Below, piece after piece: positions 39,930 through 49,345 of a stretch of DNA of 64,000 nt. A model generated the notes under the pieces. That model saw nothing but the letters and a program-made list of their open reading frames with translations. It had not been told where the DNA came from and searched no databases. The DNA comes from Periweissella fabaria (GTDB lineage Bacteria; Bacillota; Bacilli; Lactobacillales; Lactobacillaceae), in the NCBI RefSeq assembly GCF_918814575.1, contig NZ_CAKKNS010000006.1, forward strand, positions 1 through 64,000, written 5' to 3'. The translations under genes and the position numbers were made by a program. How positions within the stretch are numbered: the first letter of the stretch is position 1; the number at the start of each line of letters is the position of its first letter.

Positions 39930-40457
39930 TTATTCTGAAAGGTTAAAAATAAAATGTAAATCTGGGATAGCCACCATTGCACGATTATAGTATTGAACAT
40001 CATAGGTACTTGCATCAACGGTAACAATTGCATACGTGCCACCTAAATGTGCATATTTCCCTCGTGGTTGACTGATTGATCCTGGATTAATAATTAACAT
40101 ATTATCTGCAACTTCAACCCCTAACTGGTGGGTATGTCCAAATGTTACGATTTGGGCATTTACTGCTTTTGCCGCTAAAATTAACTTTGTTAATGAGTAG
40201 TTAACACCTAATAAATGACCATGCGTTTGAAAAATACTTTGTTCTTTAGTTTGATAATGATTAGTCAATTCATACTTACGATCAAAATCCATATTCCCTG
40301 CAACCGTAATAACATCATCAAAGACCTCATCATTAGCTGGAAGTTCGGAATCACCATTGTAAAATATTTGTGTAACTTGGTCTTTATTAGCCGTAAAAAT
40401 TTGCGTTAAAATATCACGATCACCGTGGGCATCACTAATAAATAAGTATTTTGCCAT
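39930..40457 (-). CDS. YfcE/MJ0936-type metallophosphoesterase
   Basis: About 175 residues from ATG 40457, which overlaps the rdgB stop. Calcineurin-like phosphoesterase fold: the metal-binding motifs are SDAHGD at about residue 8, YNGDSE, AGNMDFD, THGH and GHTHQLG, then NPGSIS. Family members hydrolyse phosphodiesters such as bis-pNPP, and the physiological substrate is unknown. It is last in murI-rdgB-yfcE, a common lactobacillus order. GGTGGG lies just before the start. Confidence 0.92.
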   Translation of the reverse strand: MAKYLFISDAHGDRDILTQIFTANKDQVTQIFYNGDSELPANDEVFDDVITVAGNMDFDRKYELTNHYQTKEQSIFQTHGHLLGVNYSLTKLILAAKAVNAQIVTFGHTHQLGVEVADNMLIINPGSISQPRGKYAHLGGTYAIVTVDASTYDVQYYNRAMVAIPDLHFIFNLSE

Positions 40458-41062
40458 TAAGCTACCCACCATGCGTCAAATTGAGCTAAGAAAGCATCAA
40501 TGGTTCGACGACGATGACTAATCAGATTCTTTTCTTCCGCACTAGCCTCTCCAAAAGTTTTCCCTAATTCAGGAGAAAAGAAAATTGGATCATAGCCAAA
40601 TCCGCCGATCCCACGTACTTCAAAAGTGATATAACCATCAACTTCACCACTAACAACTAATTGTTGCCCATTTGGTTTTACGGCTGCAATAGTTGCATGA
40701 AAACGCGCCTTACGTTCTTCAAACGGTAACGCACCTAATTTACCGAGTAATTTTTCAATATTAGCCGCATCATCATGATCACCAGCATAGCGGGCTGAAT
40801 AGATTCCTGGTTCATCATTTAATGCGCTAACCATTAAACCTGAATCGTCGGCAATAACTGGATATGTTTGCATTAAATCAGCAATTGTTTGGGCTTTAAT
40901 AAGCGCATTCTCTGCAAAAGTTGTCCCTGTTTCAGCAATGTCAATATGCTTATCAAGATCACTTAAACCTAACACTTCAATCCCTTTAGGTGCCAATAGT
41001 GCCTTAAATTCAGTTAATTTACCCGCATTATTTGTAGCTAGAATAATTTTTTTATCTGTCAT
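40457..41062 (-). CDS. rdgB: XTP/dITP diphosphatase (RdgB/HAM1 family)
   Basis: The enzyme has 201 residues. It sanitises the nucleotide pool by cleaving dITP, XTP and dHAPTP to monophosphates. Signature: ILATNNAGKLTEFKALL at the N-terminus, VIADDSGLMVSALNDEPGIYSARYAG in the centre and GFGYDPIFFSPELGKTFGE near residue 150, followed by the SHRRRTIDAF tail. TTGGAGAATT gives the ribosome site. It lies three bases after murI and is coupled with the downstream phosphoesterase. Confidence 0.97.
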   Translation of the reverse strand: MTDKKIILATNNAGKLTEFKALLAPKGIEVLGLSDLDKHIDIAETGTTFAENALIKAQTIADLMQTYPVIADDSGLMVSALNDEPGIYSARYAGDHDDAANIEKLLGKLGALPFEERKARFHATIAAVKPNGQQLVVSGEVDGYITFEVRGIGGFGYDPIFFSPELGKTFGEASAEEKNLISHRRRTIDAFLAQFDAWWVA

Positions 41063-41065
41063 GTG

Positions 41066-41893
41066 TTAATTCTCCAATTTAAGTCCAGTAGTTGTCATTG
41101 CTAAGTGTTGTACATTTAAGTTATCATCGTTTAACCAACGACTAGCTAGCGTATGAAAGGCCGCTGCATCACCTGTTGTATAGTATTCATCCTTACTACG
41201 ATCAATTGATGCTGGATTACTAATATTTAATTCATCAAGCATCGCTGAAACATTCTCAATTGCCACCGCACCTGAATTTACTAACGCTACATTTTCACCC
41301 ATTACCTTAGCAATCGTTTGATCTAGTAATGGAAAATGGGTACATCCCAAAACTAAGGTATCAATATCTTTATCTGCAAAGTACGCCAATTTATCAGAAA
41401 TCACGGCCGTTGCTGCTGCTGAATCTGATTGATTATTTTCTACAATTTGAACAAATTCTGGGCAGGCAAGTTGTGATACCACAACGGCACCATCCTTGTG
41501 TTCAAGTGCTTTAGCATATGCTTGTGATTTTACCGTTCCAGCGGTCGCAATAACCCCAATACGTTTATTCTTTGTCGCTCGTAAAGCCCCACGCACGCCC
41601 GGCGCAATTACTCCAATCACAGGAATATCTAATTTAGCCCGTAAATCTGGTAATGCAGCTGCTGTTGCCGTATTACAAGCAATTACCAGCATTTTGATAT
41701 CTTTTTTTACCAGAAAATCAACCATTTCCCATGTATAAGCAAGAACTTCTTCAGTTGGCCGCGGACCATAGGGCATCCGAGCAGTATCACCAACGTAATA
41801 TACAACCTCATGCGGTAATTGACGAAGTGCTTCACGGGCGACTGTAATGCCCCCAATTCCTGAATCAATATAACCTATTGCTTGTGTTGTCAT
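41066..41893 (-). CDS. murI: Glutamate racemase
   Basis: About 275 residues from ATG 41893, which has AGAGG seven bases upstream. It makes D-glutamate for peptidoglycan. Both catalytic cysteines are visible: LVIACNTATAAAL at about residue 73 and VLGCTHFPLL at about 185. The N-terminal GYIDSGIGGITVAREALRQLP with catalytic Asp/Ser matches the family. It is first of murI-rdgB-yfcE and divergent from the DUF2507 gene, an arrangement also near racE-yslB in Bacillus. Confidence 0.97.
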   Translation of the reverse strand: MTTQAIGYIDSGIGGITVAREALRQLPHEVVYYVGDTARMPYGPRPTEEVLAYTWEMVDFLVKKDIKMLVIACNTATAAALPDLRAKLDIPVIGVIAPGVRGALRATKNKRIGVIATAGTVKSQAYAKALEHKDGAVVVSQLACPEFVQIVENNQSDSAAATAVISDKLAYFADKDIDTLVLGCTHFPLLDQTIAKVMGENVALVNSGAVAIENVSAMLDELNISNPASIDRSKDEYYTTGDAAAFHTLASRWLNDDNLNVQHLAMTTTGLKLEN

Positions 41894-42069
41894 TTTTTTA
41901 CCTCTAATCATGATGTTATTAATTATATTATACTTTAATCAACTGAAATTTCAGTGCTTTTTTAGCTTAGTTTCTTAAAGCTTGATAATAAGCATTTCTT
42001 AATTATTTTTGCTAACATTATGCGCTCGTTTTTGCTAAAATTATAGTAACTAATTATTGGGAGAATTCG

Positions 42070-42522
42070 ATGGACGCGCATACATATGATCTTTTAGTTG
42101 CAGCAAATGGCGCTCCTTCACCATTTGCAATCAACCTATTACGAGATATTCTAATTCCAGATGTTTTACAAGAAGATACGTCTAGTATTTCATACTGGGC
42201 CGGGAAAAATTTAGCTCGGACTTATCAAGTATCCCTTGATGAAGAAATAGCAATTTTTTTCTTAAATGCTGGTTTTGGTGAATTAACTAAACTTTCCCAA
42301 CAGGGAAATCAACAAACTTGGCAGTTAGCCGGTGATTTCGTTAAAAATCGCTTCCTTGTCAATTCAGCACACCCCGATTTTAATCTAGAAGCTGGCTTTT
42401 TATCACAACAAGTTGAGCAGGCCACCCATCTTAATGCAGAAGCCAATTTTGAAATCAATTCAGAAACGCAAATTGTGTTAATTAACGTACATGTCGAAGA
42501 TATACCGGCAAATCTGCCTTAA
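42070..42522 (+). CDS. DUF2507 family protein (YslB-like)
   Basis: The protein has 150 residues. The pattern FAINLLRDILIPDVLQEDTSSISYWAGKNLARTY matches the DUF2507/YslB family of Firmicutes, related in fold to V4R-type ligand-binding domains. Function is unknown. It is cytoplasmic, acidic and has no Cys. GGGAGAATTCG precedes ATG. It is divergent from murI as in Bacillus relatives and ends facing luxS across a shared terminator. Confidence 0.85.
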   Translation: MDAHTYDLLVAANGAPSPFAINLLRDILIPDVLQEDTSSISYWAGKNLARTYQVSLDEEIAIFFLNAGFGELTKLSQQGNQQTWQLAGDFVKNRFLVNSAHPDFNLEAGFLSQQVEQATHLNAEANFEINSETQIVLINVHVEDIPANLP

Positions 42523-42594
42523 TAGTGTCCATGTTAGCCTTTTAAATTAAAGGTATATCCCATCTAAAAGTGCTTTCAATAAAGTAAGGCACCC

Positions 42595-42632
42595 AAAAAC
42601 ACCCCGGAAATTAATTTCCAGGGTGTTTTATT
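42595..42632. terminator. Bidirectional terminator between the DUF2507 gene and luxS
   Basis: aaaaacaccccggaaatt / aatttccagggtgtttt is a long stem with one bulge and A/T flanks on both sides, between converging genes. Confidence 0.9.
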
Positions 42633-42665
42633 TTAAGTTAATGGTATTTAATAAACCGCTTAAAA

Positions 42666-43145
42666 TTAAATTACTTTACGTTCATAAGGATCTGTTGAAA
42701 TTCCACGTGATAAAATCAATTTAGCCCATTCTTTAGCACTAAATAAACTGTGATTTTTGTAATTCCCGCAACTTTCAATGGCTGTCCCCGGTACATCATC
42801 CCATGTAACCACATTCGCAATCTCTTCTAAAGCTGATTTTAAAGCCTTAGCAACTGCTTCGTTATCTTGTTCACCCCACATAATCAAGTGAAAACCAGTT
42901 TGACAGCCAAATGGTGAACAATCAATTACACCATCTAAGCGGGTCCGTAAAAGGCCTGCGAGTAAGTGTTCGATAGTGTGTAGTCCCGCCATTCCAATTG
43001 CTTCTTCATTCGGTTGTACTAGGCGTAAATCAAAATTAGTAATTTTATCACCGACTGGTCCATTTTCAACAATAATTTTGCGTACATATGGCGCTTTGAC
43101 AGCTGTGTGATCTAGTTCAAAACTTTCAACTTTTGCTTGTGGCAT
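42666..43145 (-). CDS. luxS: S-ribosylhomocysteine lyase (LuxS)
   Basis: About 159 residues from ATG 43145, set by GGAGGG. It cleaves S-ribosylhomocysteine to homocysteine and DPD, the AI-2 precursor. The metal site is HTIEHLLAG (both His) plus Cys in the later [10 protein letters not shown] motif. The catalytic Cys is in [13 protein letters not shown]. Family length is about 155-160. It is a single-gene unit with its own promoter and shared terminator. Confidence 0.97.
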   Translation of the reverse strand: MPQAKVESFELDHTAVKAPYVRKIIVENGPVGDKITNFDLRLVQPNEEAIGMAGLHTIEHLLAGLLRTRLDGVIDCSPFGCQTGFHLIMWGEQDNEAVAKALKSALEEIANVVTWDDVPGTAIESCGNYKNHSLFSAKEWAKLILSRGISTDPYERKVI

Positions 43146-43190
43146 ATAACTACCCTCCAAATTATTCACATTGATTTTTAATCTACATGT

Positions 43191-43218
43191 ATCATACTAC
43201 AAATTACCAACAACACAA
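43191..43218 (-). promoter_or_regulatory. Promoter of luxS
   Basis: On the minus strand, TTGTGT (43213-43218) and TATGAT (43191-43196) are 16 bp apart, about 45 bases before the luxS start. Confidence 0.6.
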
Positions 43219-43358
43219 GCCCTTCTACTAATTAATAAGCTTTCTGTTTTAGGAACATGTTATCATTTACTAAAATTATAATAGATACTTATCAAAAAGC
43301 CTTTTAAGACACCAATTTAAGCGTTTTAGTTAAAGCGTATCTCTTCCTTGCTAACTAA

Positions 43359-43397
43359 CAAAAAACGACATACACAAGCATGTACGTCGTTTTTATT
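43359..43397 (-). terminator. Terminator of the fatty acid synthesis operon
   Basis: aaaaaacgacatac...gtacgtcgttttt forms a hairpin just beyond accA, with A/T runs on both sides. Confidence 0.9.
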
Positions 43398-43410
43398 GCT
43401 ATACAGATGT

Positions 43411-44193
43411 TTAGAATTTACTAAAACGATCCATCCGATGTGCAACAAGTGCTTCACCATCTAAATCTTGATACTTAGCAATAGTATTAATTAATTCTGT
43501 CCGTAACGTTGCGGTTAAACGTTCTACCCGCTTTTGGTCAGGAATAACCTTTTCAATCACACCGTTATTTAATAAATCTTTTGGTGTCAAGCCAAGTAAC
43601 TCAGCTGCTTCATCACTCCGACTAGCATCTTTCCATAAGATAGCTGCAAAACCTTCTGGTGATAGCACCGAATATGTTGCATGCTCAAACATCCAAACTT
43701 CATTAGCAGTTGCTAATGCCAAGGCACCACCTGAACCACCTTCACCGTATACAATTGCAATTACCGGTACGGTTAATTGCATACTTTGCAAGATGCTTTC
43801 AGCAATAGCTTGTCCTTGCCCCATCTCTTCAGCTTCTTTACCTGGATAAGCACCTGGTGTATTAATTAATGTAATGATTGGTCGGTTGAATTTAGCCGCT
43901 TGAGCCATTAACCGTTGAGCTTTACGGTATCCACTAGGGAGCGGTGAACCATTGTGCTTTTGCACTTTTTCAGCAAATTCAATTCCTTTATCAATTGCAA
44001 TAATTGTAACCGGTGTTGTCCCCAAGAAACCAAGACCACCAATGATTGATGAATCATCATAACTTTGACGATCACCGTGTAATTCAAAGAAATCAGTTAC
44101 AATCCCGTCAATCAATTGGCGGGCAGTATACCGATCTTCTCGGGCAAGTTTAACTGTCTGTGCTGCGGTTATTTCACGTTTAAAAATATTCAT
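43411..44193 (-). CDS. accA: Acetyl-CoA carboxylase carboxyltransferase subunit alpha
   Basis: The subunit has 260 residues. With AccD it moves the carboxyl group from biotin to acetyl-CoA, forming malonyl-CoA. The crotonase-like core shows INTPGAYPGKEAEEMGQGQAIAESI and VYGEGGSGGALALATANEVWMFE. Length fits the short Lactobacillales form, which lacks part of the E. coli N-terminus. The start overlaps the accD stop by one base after GGAGGTC. It is the last gene of the operon. Confidence 0.96.
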   Translation of the reverse strand: MNIFKREITAAQTVKLAREDRYTARQLIDGIVTDFFELHGDRQSYDDSSIIGGLGFLGTTPVTIIAIDKGIEFAEKVQKHNGSPLPSGYRKAQRLMAQAAKFNRPIITLINTPGAYPGKEAEEMGQGQAIAESILQSMQLTVPVIAIVYGEGGSGGALALATANEVWMFEHATYSVLSPEGFAAILWKDASRSDEAAELLGLTPKDLLNNGVIEKVIPDQKRVERLTATLRTELINTIAKYQDLDGEALVAHRMDRFSKF

Positions 44194-45026
44194 TAAGCTT
44201 GACCTCCATGTTGCTTGACAAGCATATTAATGACGCTTGGAAGCTCTTGACGAGTCACAATGGCATCGAGGAAGCCACACGTTTGTAACATTTCAGCACG
44301 TTGAAAATCAGCTGGTAATTTTTCATGCAGTGTTTGTTCAATAACTCGTCGACCAGCAAATCCAATTAAGGCATGTGGTTCAGCAATGATTACATCTGCT
44401 TGCATCGCAAAACTAGCCATCACCCCACCTGTCGTTGGATCAGTTAAGACGGTCATATAGAATAACCCAGCTTGTGCATGCTTAGCTACAGCTGCCGAAA
44501 CTTTAGCCATTTGCATTAATGACATAATCCCTTCTTGCATTCGAGCCCCACCAGATGCCGTAAATAAAATTACGGGCAATTTTTCTTTTAAGGCAACTTC
44601 AAACAAGCGGACGATTTTTTCACCAGTCACTGAACCCAATGAACCCATAATAAAGCTTGAATCCATCACTCCTAAGGCAACTTTAGCATCCTTAATTGTG
44701 GCAATTCCTGTTAAAACAGATTCATTTAAGTTTGTGAGAGCTTTGGCTTTTTCAAGTTTTTGCGCATAACCAGGAAAAGTAGCTTCTGGCAACGCTAAAT
44801 CATGATCAATTTCAGAGAATGAAGATGTTAATAATTTAACACGTTCATACGCCTTTAACCGAAAACCATAGTTACATTCTGGACATACTTTTAAAGTAGT
44901 TAATGCACTCCGGTAGATGGCTTTATGACAAATTGGACACTCAATCCATAGTCCATCCGGAATTTTATCATTGATTGTTTTACTATCAACTTGAGGAATC
45001 GCATGTTCTTTATTAAACAGTTTCAT
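44193..45026 (-). CDS. accD: Acetyl-CoA carboxylase carboxyltransferase subunit beta
   Basis: About 277 residues from ATG 45026, with GAGG nine bases upstream. The N-terminal zinc ribbon is CPICHKAIY...KVCPECNYG. The carboxyltransferase core shows LFTASGGARMQEGIMSLMQMAKVSAA and the TDPTTGGVMASFAMQADVIIAEP block. It overlaps the accC end by 14 bases in a different frame, so translation is coupled with accC and accA. Confidence 0.96.
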   Translation of the reverse strand: MKLFNKEHAIPQVDSKTINDKIPDGLWIECPICHKAIYRSALTTLKVCPECNYGFRLKAYERVKLLTSSFSEIDHDLALPEATFPGYAQKLEKAKALTNLNESVLTGIATIKDAKVALGVMDSSFIMGSLGSVTGEKIVRLFEVALKEKLPVILFTASGGARMQEGIMSLMQMAKVSAAVAKHAQAGLFYMTVLTDPTTGGVMASFAMQADVIIAEPHALIGFAGRRVIEQTLHEKLPADFQRAEMLQTCGFLDAIVTRQELPSVINMLVKQHGGQA

Positions 45027-46395
45027 GAGCACTTACCTCAGCTAACCAAGTTGGTAAAAATTCATTCTCTAGGTACTTAGTATTAAAGTCCCCTGTTTTA
45101 ACATGCGCATCTTGAACTAAGGCCTTTTGGAAATTAATATTCGTTTTAATCCCACCAAGCACAATTTCATCTAATAACCGGTGTAAACGAGTTAAGGCCG
45201 CTTCACGATCTTCACCACTCGCAATTAACTTACCAATCATTGAGTCATAAAATGGTTGTACTACGGCACCAGTAAATAAATCAGTATCAATACGAACACC
45301 ATTACCACCATTCGGTACGTATAAGTAATCAATTGGACCAGCACTTGGTGCAAAGTTCAATTCTGGTTGTTCGGCATTCAAACGAACTTCAATGGCATGA
45401 CCTTTAATTTGAATATCATCTTGCGTTAACGTTAATTTTTGGTTAGCAGCAATTTCAACTTGTAGCTTCAACAAGTCCAAACCAGTAACCATTTCCGTAA
45501 CCGGGTGTTCAACTTGAATCCGTGTGTTCATTTCCATAAAGTAGAAATTACCATCACTATCACGTAAAAATTCAAGGGTTCCTGTACCACGGTAATCAAG
45601 GGCATTAGCCGCTTTAACTGCCAATTCACCTAAGTAGGCCCGCTTTTCAGGAGAAACCCCGACTGAAGGACTTTCTTCTAGAACCTTTTGGTTATTACGT
45701 TGTAACGAGCAATTTCGTTCAGGCAAGTACACCGCATTACCAAAATTGTCACGTAAAATTTGCACTTCAATGTGTGAGACATCCGTCAAAACTTTTTCCA
45801 GATACATCGCCCCATCACCAAAGGCTTTTTTAGCTTCATTTTGTGCTTCTAAAAACTTAGGTGCTAATTCACTAGCTTCAGTAATGAACCGCATCCCTTT
45901 ACCACCACCACCAGCAACAGCTTTTAATAACACTGGATAGCCAACTTCATCAGCGACTTTTTTAGCTTCATCCGCATCGTGGATAAAACCTTTTGAACCA
46001 GGGGTTACTGGAATACCAGCTTCACGCATGTACTCACGGGCATTCGCTTTGTTACCCATCAAATCAATTGTCTCTGGCTTTGGACCGATAAATGTGAGAT
46101 TTAAATCCGCTACCATTTGCGCAAACATTGAATTTTCTGATAAGAAACCGTATCCTGGGTAAATCGCTTCTGAACCAGTAATCACTGCCGCACTAAGGAT
46201 GTTCTTCATATTTAAGTATGAATCTGTTGGCTTAGGGCCCCCAACACAAATTGCTTCATCCGCTAACTGTACATGTAAACTATCAGCATCAGCCGTTGAA
46301 TATATTGCAACGGACGCAATGTTCATTTCTCGCAATACGCGTACCATCCGCGTGGCAATGTCACCACGGTTGGCAATCAATACTTTTTTAAACAT
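45013..46395 (-). CDS. accC: Biotin carboxylase
   Basis: The enzyme has 460 residues. It carboxylates the biotin of AccB using ATP and bicarbonate. N-terminal KVLIANRGDIATRMVR. ATP-grasp loop AVAGGGGKGMRF at about residue 162, IQVEHPVTEMVTGLDLL with catalytic Glu at about residue 287, and EVRLNAEQP with the catalytic Arg. Full length. GGAAGG precedes the start. It is downstream of fabZ2. Confidence 0.97.
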   Translation of the reverse strand: MFKKVLIANRGDIATRMVRVLREMNIASVAIYSTADADSLHVQLADEAICVGGPKPTDSYLNMKNILSAAVITGSEAIYPGYGFLSENSMFAQMVADLNLTFIGPKPETIDLMGNKANAREYMREAGIPVTPGSKGFIHDADEAKKVADEVGYPVLLKAVAGGGGKGMRFITEASELAPKFLEAQNEAKKAFGDGAMYLEKVLTDVSHIEVQILRDNFGNAVYLPERNCSLQRNNQKVLEESPSVGVSPEKRAYLGELAVKAANALDYRGTGTLEFLRDSDGNFYFMEMNTRIQVEHPVTEMVTGLDLLKLQVEIAANQKLTLTQDDIQIKGHAIEVRLNAEQPELNFAPSAGPIDYLYVPNGGNGVRIDTDLFTGAVVQPFYDSMIGKLIASGEDREAALTRLHRLLDEIVLGGIKTNINFQKALVQDAHVKTGDFNTKYLENEFLPTWLAEVSAHETV

Positions 46396-46413
46396 TAAAT
46401 TCTACCTTCCAAA

Positions 46414-46851
46414 TTATCCAATCACAAAGGTCAATTCTGCATCAACAGCCTTTTTAGTGCCGATGTAGGCAATTCCTTTTCCTTGTCCAATATTACCACG
46501 GATTTTATCTAAAGTGACCTCAAGTCGTAATTGTGTACCTGGTTTTGTCATCTTACGGAACTTAGCCGTCTTAATACCACCAAAGTACGCCGTTTTACCT
46601 TCAAATTCAGGCATTGAGAGTAAAGCAACTGCACCAGTTTGAGCCAAAGCTTCAATCACGAAAGCCCCTGGTAAGACAGGATCACCTGGGAAATGGCCAA
46701 CAAAAATTTCTTCATTTACTGATACATTTTTAATAGCAGTACATGAAACACCTGGTTCAAGACCAATGACTTGATCAATCATCAACATCGGATAACGGTG
46801 TGGGAGAATCTTTTGAATTGCAACTGTATCTAAAATAACTTCTTCTGACAT
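46414..46851 (-). CDS. fabZ: 3-hydroxyacyl-ACP dehydratase FabZ (second copy)
   Basis: About 145 residues from ATG 46851, which has AGAGG nine bases before it. Hotdog-fold dehydratase: PHRYPMLMIDQV at the N-terminus, catalytic His in FVGHFPGDPVLPGAF and catalytic Glu in VIEALAQTGA. It removes water from 3-hydroxyacyl-ACP. It lies between accB and accC as in other Lactobacillales. A terminator-like hairpin stands directly upstream, so it and accCDA may be expressed less than the proximal genes. It differs clearly in sequence from the first FabZ at the operon head. Confidence 0.95.
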   Translation of the reverse strand: MSEEVILDTVAIQKILPHRYPMLMIDQVIGLEPGVSCTAIKNVSVNEEIFVGHFPGDPVLPGAFVIEALAQTGAVALLSMPEFEGKTAYFGGIKTAKFRKMTKPGTQLRLEVTLDKIRGNIGQGKGIAYIGTKKAVDAELTFVIG

Positions 46852-46868
46852 ATTTATTTCCTCTTTTT

Positions 46869-46905
46869 TAAAAAAAATGGGCTGATCGTCACCGAGCAAC
46901 CCATT
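46869..46905 (-). terminator. Terminator-like hairpin inside the fab-acc operon
   Basis: On the minus strand, AATGGGTTG and CAGCCCATT (46876-46905) pair, with an inner TCG/CGA arm. A run of Ts follows at 46869-46877. It sits between accB and fabZ2, so it is a likely partial terminator within the operon. Confidence 0.8.
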
Positions 46906-46910
46906 ATATT

Positions 46911-47372
46911 TTAATCGCGAACGACTTTGAACAATGGTTTGTCAAATTCAACGATTTCTTCATTTTTAACTAACACATCGGTAATTTTACCGCTAAATGG
47001 TGCTTTTATTTCCGTCATCATTTTCATTGCTTCAATGATTGCAACCGTTTGACCTTTTTCAACTTGTGAACCAATTTCAACAAATGATGCCACACCTTCA
47101 CTTGGTTGTAAGTAAACACTACCCACAAGTGGTGCTTTAATAAACTCGGCGTTTTCAGCAACTTCTGGTTGTGGTGCAACAGCAACCGGGGCACTAGTAA
47201 TAGGAGCTGGAGCAGCCATAGTTGTTGGTGCTACACTAGCCGTTGATGTTACAAGCGTTGCATTTTCATTTTTACTCAATGCCAAATGAAAAGCACCATC
47301 TTCAATATTTAATTCACGAATTGAGCCAGCTTCAAAATCGGCAATTAATGTTTTAATATCTGCTAATTCCAT
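46911..47372 (-). CDS. accB: Biotin carboxyl carrier protein of acetyl-CoA carboxylase
   Basis: The protein has 153 residues. The N-terminal part is followed by an Ala/Pro/Val-rich flexible linker (about 45-75). The biotinyl domain carries biotin on Lys in IIEAMKMMTEI, preceded by the VEKGQTVA turn. It swings between AccC and AccAD. Its ATG overlaps the fabF stop (TAATG), so it is coupled with fabF. A hairpin follows its stop. Confidence 0.97.
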   Translation of the reverse strand: MELADIKTLIADFEAGSIRELNIEDGAFHLALSKNENATLVTSTASVAPTTMAAPAPITSAPVAVAPQPEVAENAEFIKAPLVGSVYLQPSEGVASFVEIGSQVEKGQTVAIIEAMKMMTEIKAPFSGKITDVLVKNEEIVEFDKPLFKVVRD

Positions 47373-48604
47373 TAATCATCCCACCGTTTCATTGCAATAA
47401 CTGCATTGTGACCACCAAATCCAAATGAATTTGAAATCGCAATTTTAGCAGCTGTGTGCTTATTAGAATCGTCAACAAGTGGAATATTAACCACTGGATC
47501 TTTTTCTTTCAAGCCGACGTTAACTGGTAATTGGCCTTTAATCAAAGTCATCGCAGTAATTACGGCTTCAATCCCACCAGCCGCACCAAGCAAGTGACCA
47601 GTCATTGACTTGGTTGATGATGTCAAAACACCACTTTCCAAGCCAAATACGTTTTCAATTGCTTGTGCTTCAGAGCTATCGTTAGCCCCTGTTGCTGTTC
47701 CGTGAGCATTGATGTAATCAACATCACTTGGTTGGATATTGGCATCACGCAAAGCTTCTTGCATGGCACGAGTTGCACCTTCACCATGTGGTTCTGGTGA
47801 TGTCATGTGGAAGGCATCAGTCGTTGCCCCAAATCCGATAATTTCACCTAGAATTTTAGCACCACGCGCTTGGGCATGTTCAAGGTCTTCAAGTACCAAT
47901 ACACCGGCACCTTCACCCATCACAAAACCATGCCGATTAGCATCAAATGGAATTGAGGCATCTTCAACTTCAGTAGCTCGTGATAATGTGCTTAAAGCAT
48001 CAAATCCTGAGATACCAATTTTGTTAATTGAAGCTTCTGATCCACCAGTAATCATTGCATCAGCATAACCAAGACGAATACGGTTATAAGCATCCCCAAT
48101 GGCATTAGTTGCACTAGCACATGCCGTTACAACAACTGTTGAAATATTTTGGGCGTGGAAACGTAATGCAACATTTCCGGCGGCCATATTAACAATTGAT
48201 TGTGGCACAAACATTGGTGACACACGGGTCATTCCTTTATCATGCATTTTAATAACTTGGTCTTGGATCGTCGTCAAACCACCAATCCCTGAACCTAGAA
48301 TAACTCCTAGGCGTGTGCTATCAATATTTTCATCTGATAACCCACTTTGGTTCATGGCTTCAGTTGCGGCATGAACGGCATATTGTGAAAATAAATCCAT
48401 CCGTTTAGCTTCTTTTTTACCAACATATTGGTTAGCGTCAAAGTCTTTAACTTCACCAACATACTTAACTTCAGTTTCGTTATCAGCAAATTTAGTAATT
48501 TCACCGAATCCAAGCTTACTATTAAAGATACCGTCAGCAAATTCCTCAACACTATTTCCAAGTGGAGTAACTGCTCCAAGCCCAGTAATTACAACTCGTT
48601 TCAT
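47372..48604 (-). CDS. fabF: 3-oxoacyl-ACP synthase II (FabF)
   Basis: The enzyme has 410 residues. This thiolase-fold condensing enzyme elongates acyl-ACP with malonyl-ACP. Catalytic Cys in VVTACASATNAIGDAY at about residue 163, with the two His in NAHGTATGANDSSEA and KSMTGHLLGAAGG. Start MKRVVITGLGAVTPLGN with GAGG upstream. It lies 12 bases downstream of fabG. No FabB or FabO is seen in the window. Confidence 0.97.
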   Translation of the reverse strand: MKRVVITGLGAVTPLGNSVEEFADGIFNSKLGFGEITKFADNETEVKYVGEVKDFDANQYVGKKEAKRMDLFSQYAVHAATEAMNQSGLSDENIDSTRLGVILGSGIGGLTTIQDQVIKMHDKGMTRVSPMFVPQSIVNMAAGNVALRFHAQNISTVVVTACASATNAIGDAYNRIRLGYADAMITGGSEASINKIGISGFDALSTLSRATEVEDASIPFDANRHGFVMGEGAGVLVLEDLEHAQARGAKILGEIIGFGATTDAFHMTSPEPHGEGATRAMQEALRDANIQPSDVDYINAHGTATGANDSSEAQAIENVFGLESGVLTSSTKSMTGHLLGAAGGIEAVITAMTLIKGQLPVNVGLKEKDPVVNIPLVDDSNKHTAAKIAISNSFGFGGHNAVIAMKRWDD

Positions 48605-48616
48605 TATTTATTACCT

Positions 48617-49345
48617 CTATCCAATCATTCCACCATCAACAACGATGGTTTGACCTGTAATGTAGTCATTTTGTGCCAAGAAGAGCGCTGTTTGCGCAAT
48701 TTCTTGGGCTTCACCAAAGCGTTTTAAGGGAATTTGTTCTAAAATTTCTGTCTGCACTTTTTCACTTAATACTGCCGTCATATCAGTAGCAATCATTCCG
48801 GGAGCAATTGCATTAACCCGGATGCCACGCATGGCACCTTCTTTGGCCAATGTTTTAGTTAAGCCAATGATTCCAGCCTTACTTGCTGCATAGTTAGCTT
48901 GGCCAACATTACCACCAATCCCAACGACACTACTCATGTTAATAATTGTTCCTGTCCGTTTTTTCAACATTTGCTTGAAAATAGGTTGGGTCAAATTAAA
49001 AGTACCAATCAGGTTTGTTTGAATGACATGCATAAATTGCGCGGGTTTCATCCCCATCGCTAAGCTATCATCAGTAATTCCAGCATTATTAACCAAAATG
49101 TCAACAAAGCCAATTTCTTTAACAGCCGCTAATAATTCGGCAACCGCATTTTCATCAGCTAAATCACCTAAGCAAACTGCAGGTTGATGTTGGTAGTCAG
49201 TAAATTGTGCTAGAATCTCATCACTCGGTTGTTTACGACCGTGTAAGATAACTTGGGCCCCAGCCGCTGCAAAAGCGTGTGCGGTTGCCAAGCCAATTCC
49301 ACGAGTTGATCCCGTCACGAGGACAATTTTATCAGTTAACTGCAT
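48617..49345 (-). CDS. fabG: 3-oxoacyl-ACP reductase (FabG)
   Basis: The enzyme has 242 residues. It is an NADPH-dependent short-chain dehydrogenase. The cofactor loop is VTGSTRGIGLATA. The catalytic triad is Ser in IINMSSVVG and Tyr-Lys in YAASKAGIIG, and the downstream block is IRVNAIAPGMIATDMT. It reduces 3-oxoacyl-ACP to the hydroxyacyl form. GGGAGAAG precedes ATG. It overlaps fabD by 14 bases. Confidence 0.97.
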   Translation of the reverse strand: MQLTDKIVLVTGSTRGIGLATAHAFAAAGAQVILHGRKQPSDEILAQFTDYQHQPAVCLGDLADENAVAELLAAVKEIGFVDILVNNAGITDDSLAMGMKPAQFMHVIQTNLIGTFNLTQPIFKQMLKKRTGTIINMSSVVGIGGNVGQANYAASKAGIIGLTKTLAKEGAMRGIRVNAIAPGMIATDMTAVLSEKVQTEILEQIPLKRFGEAQEIAQTALFLAQNDYITGQTIVVDGGMIG

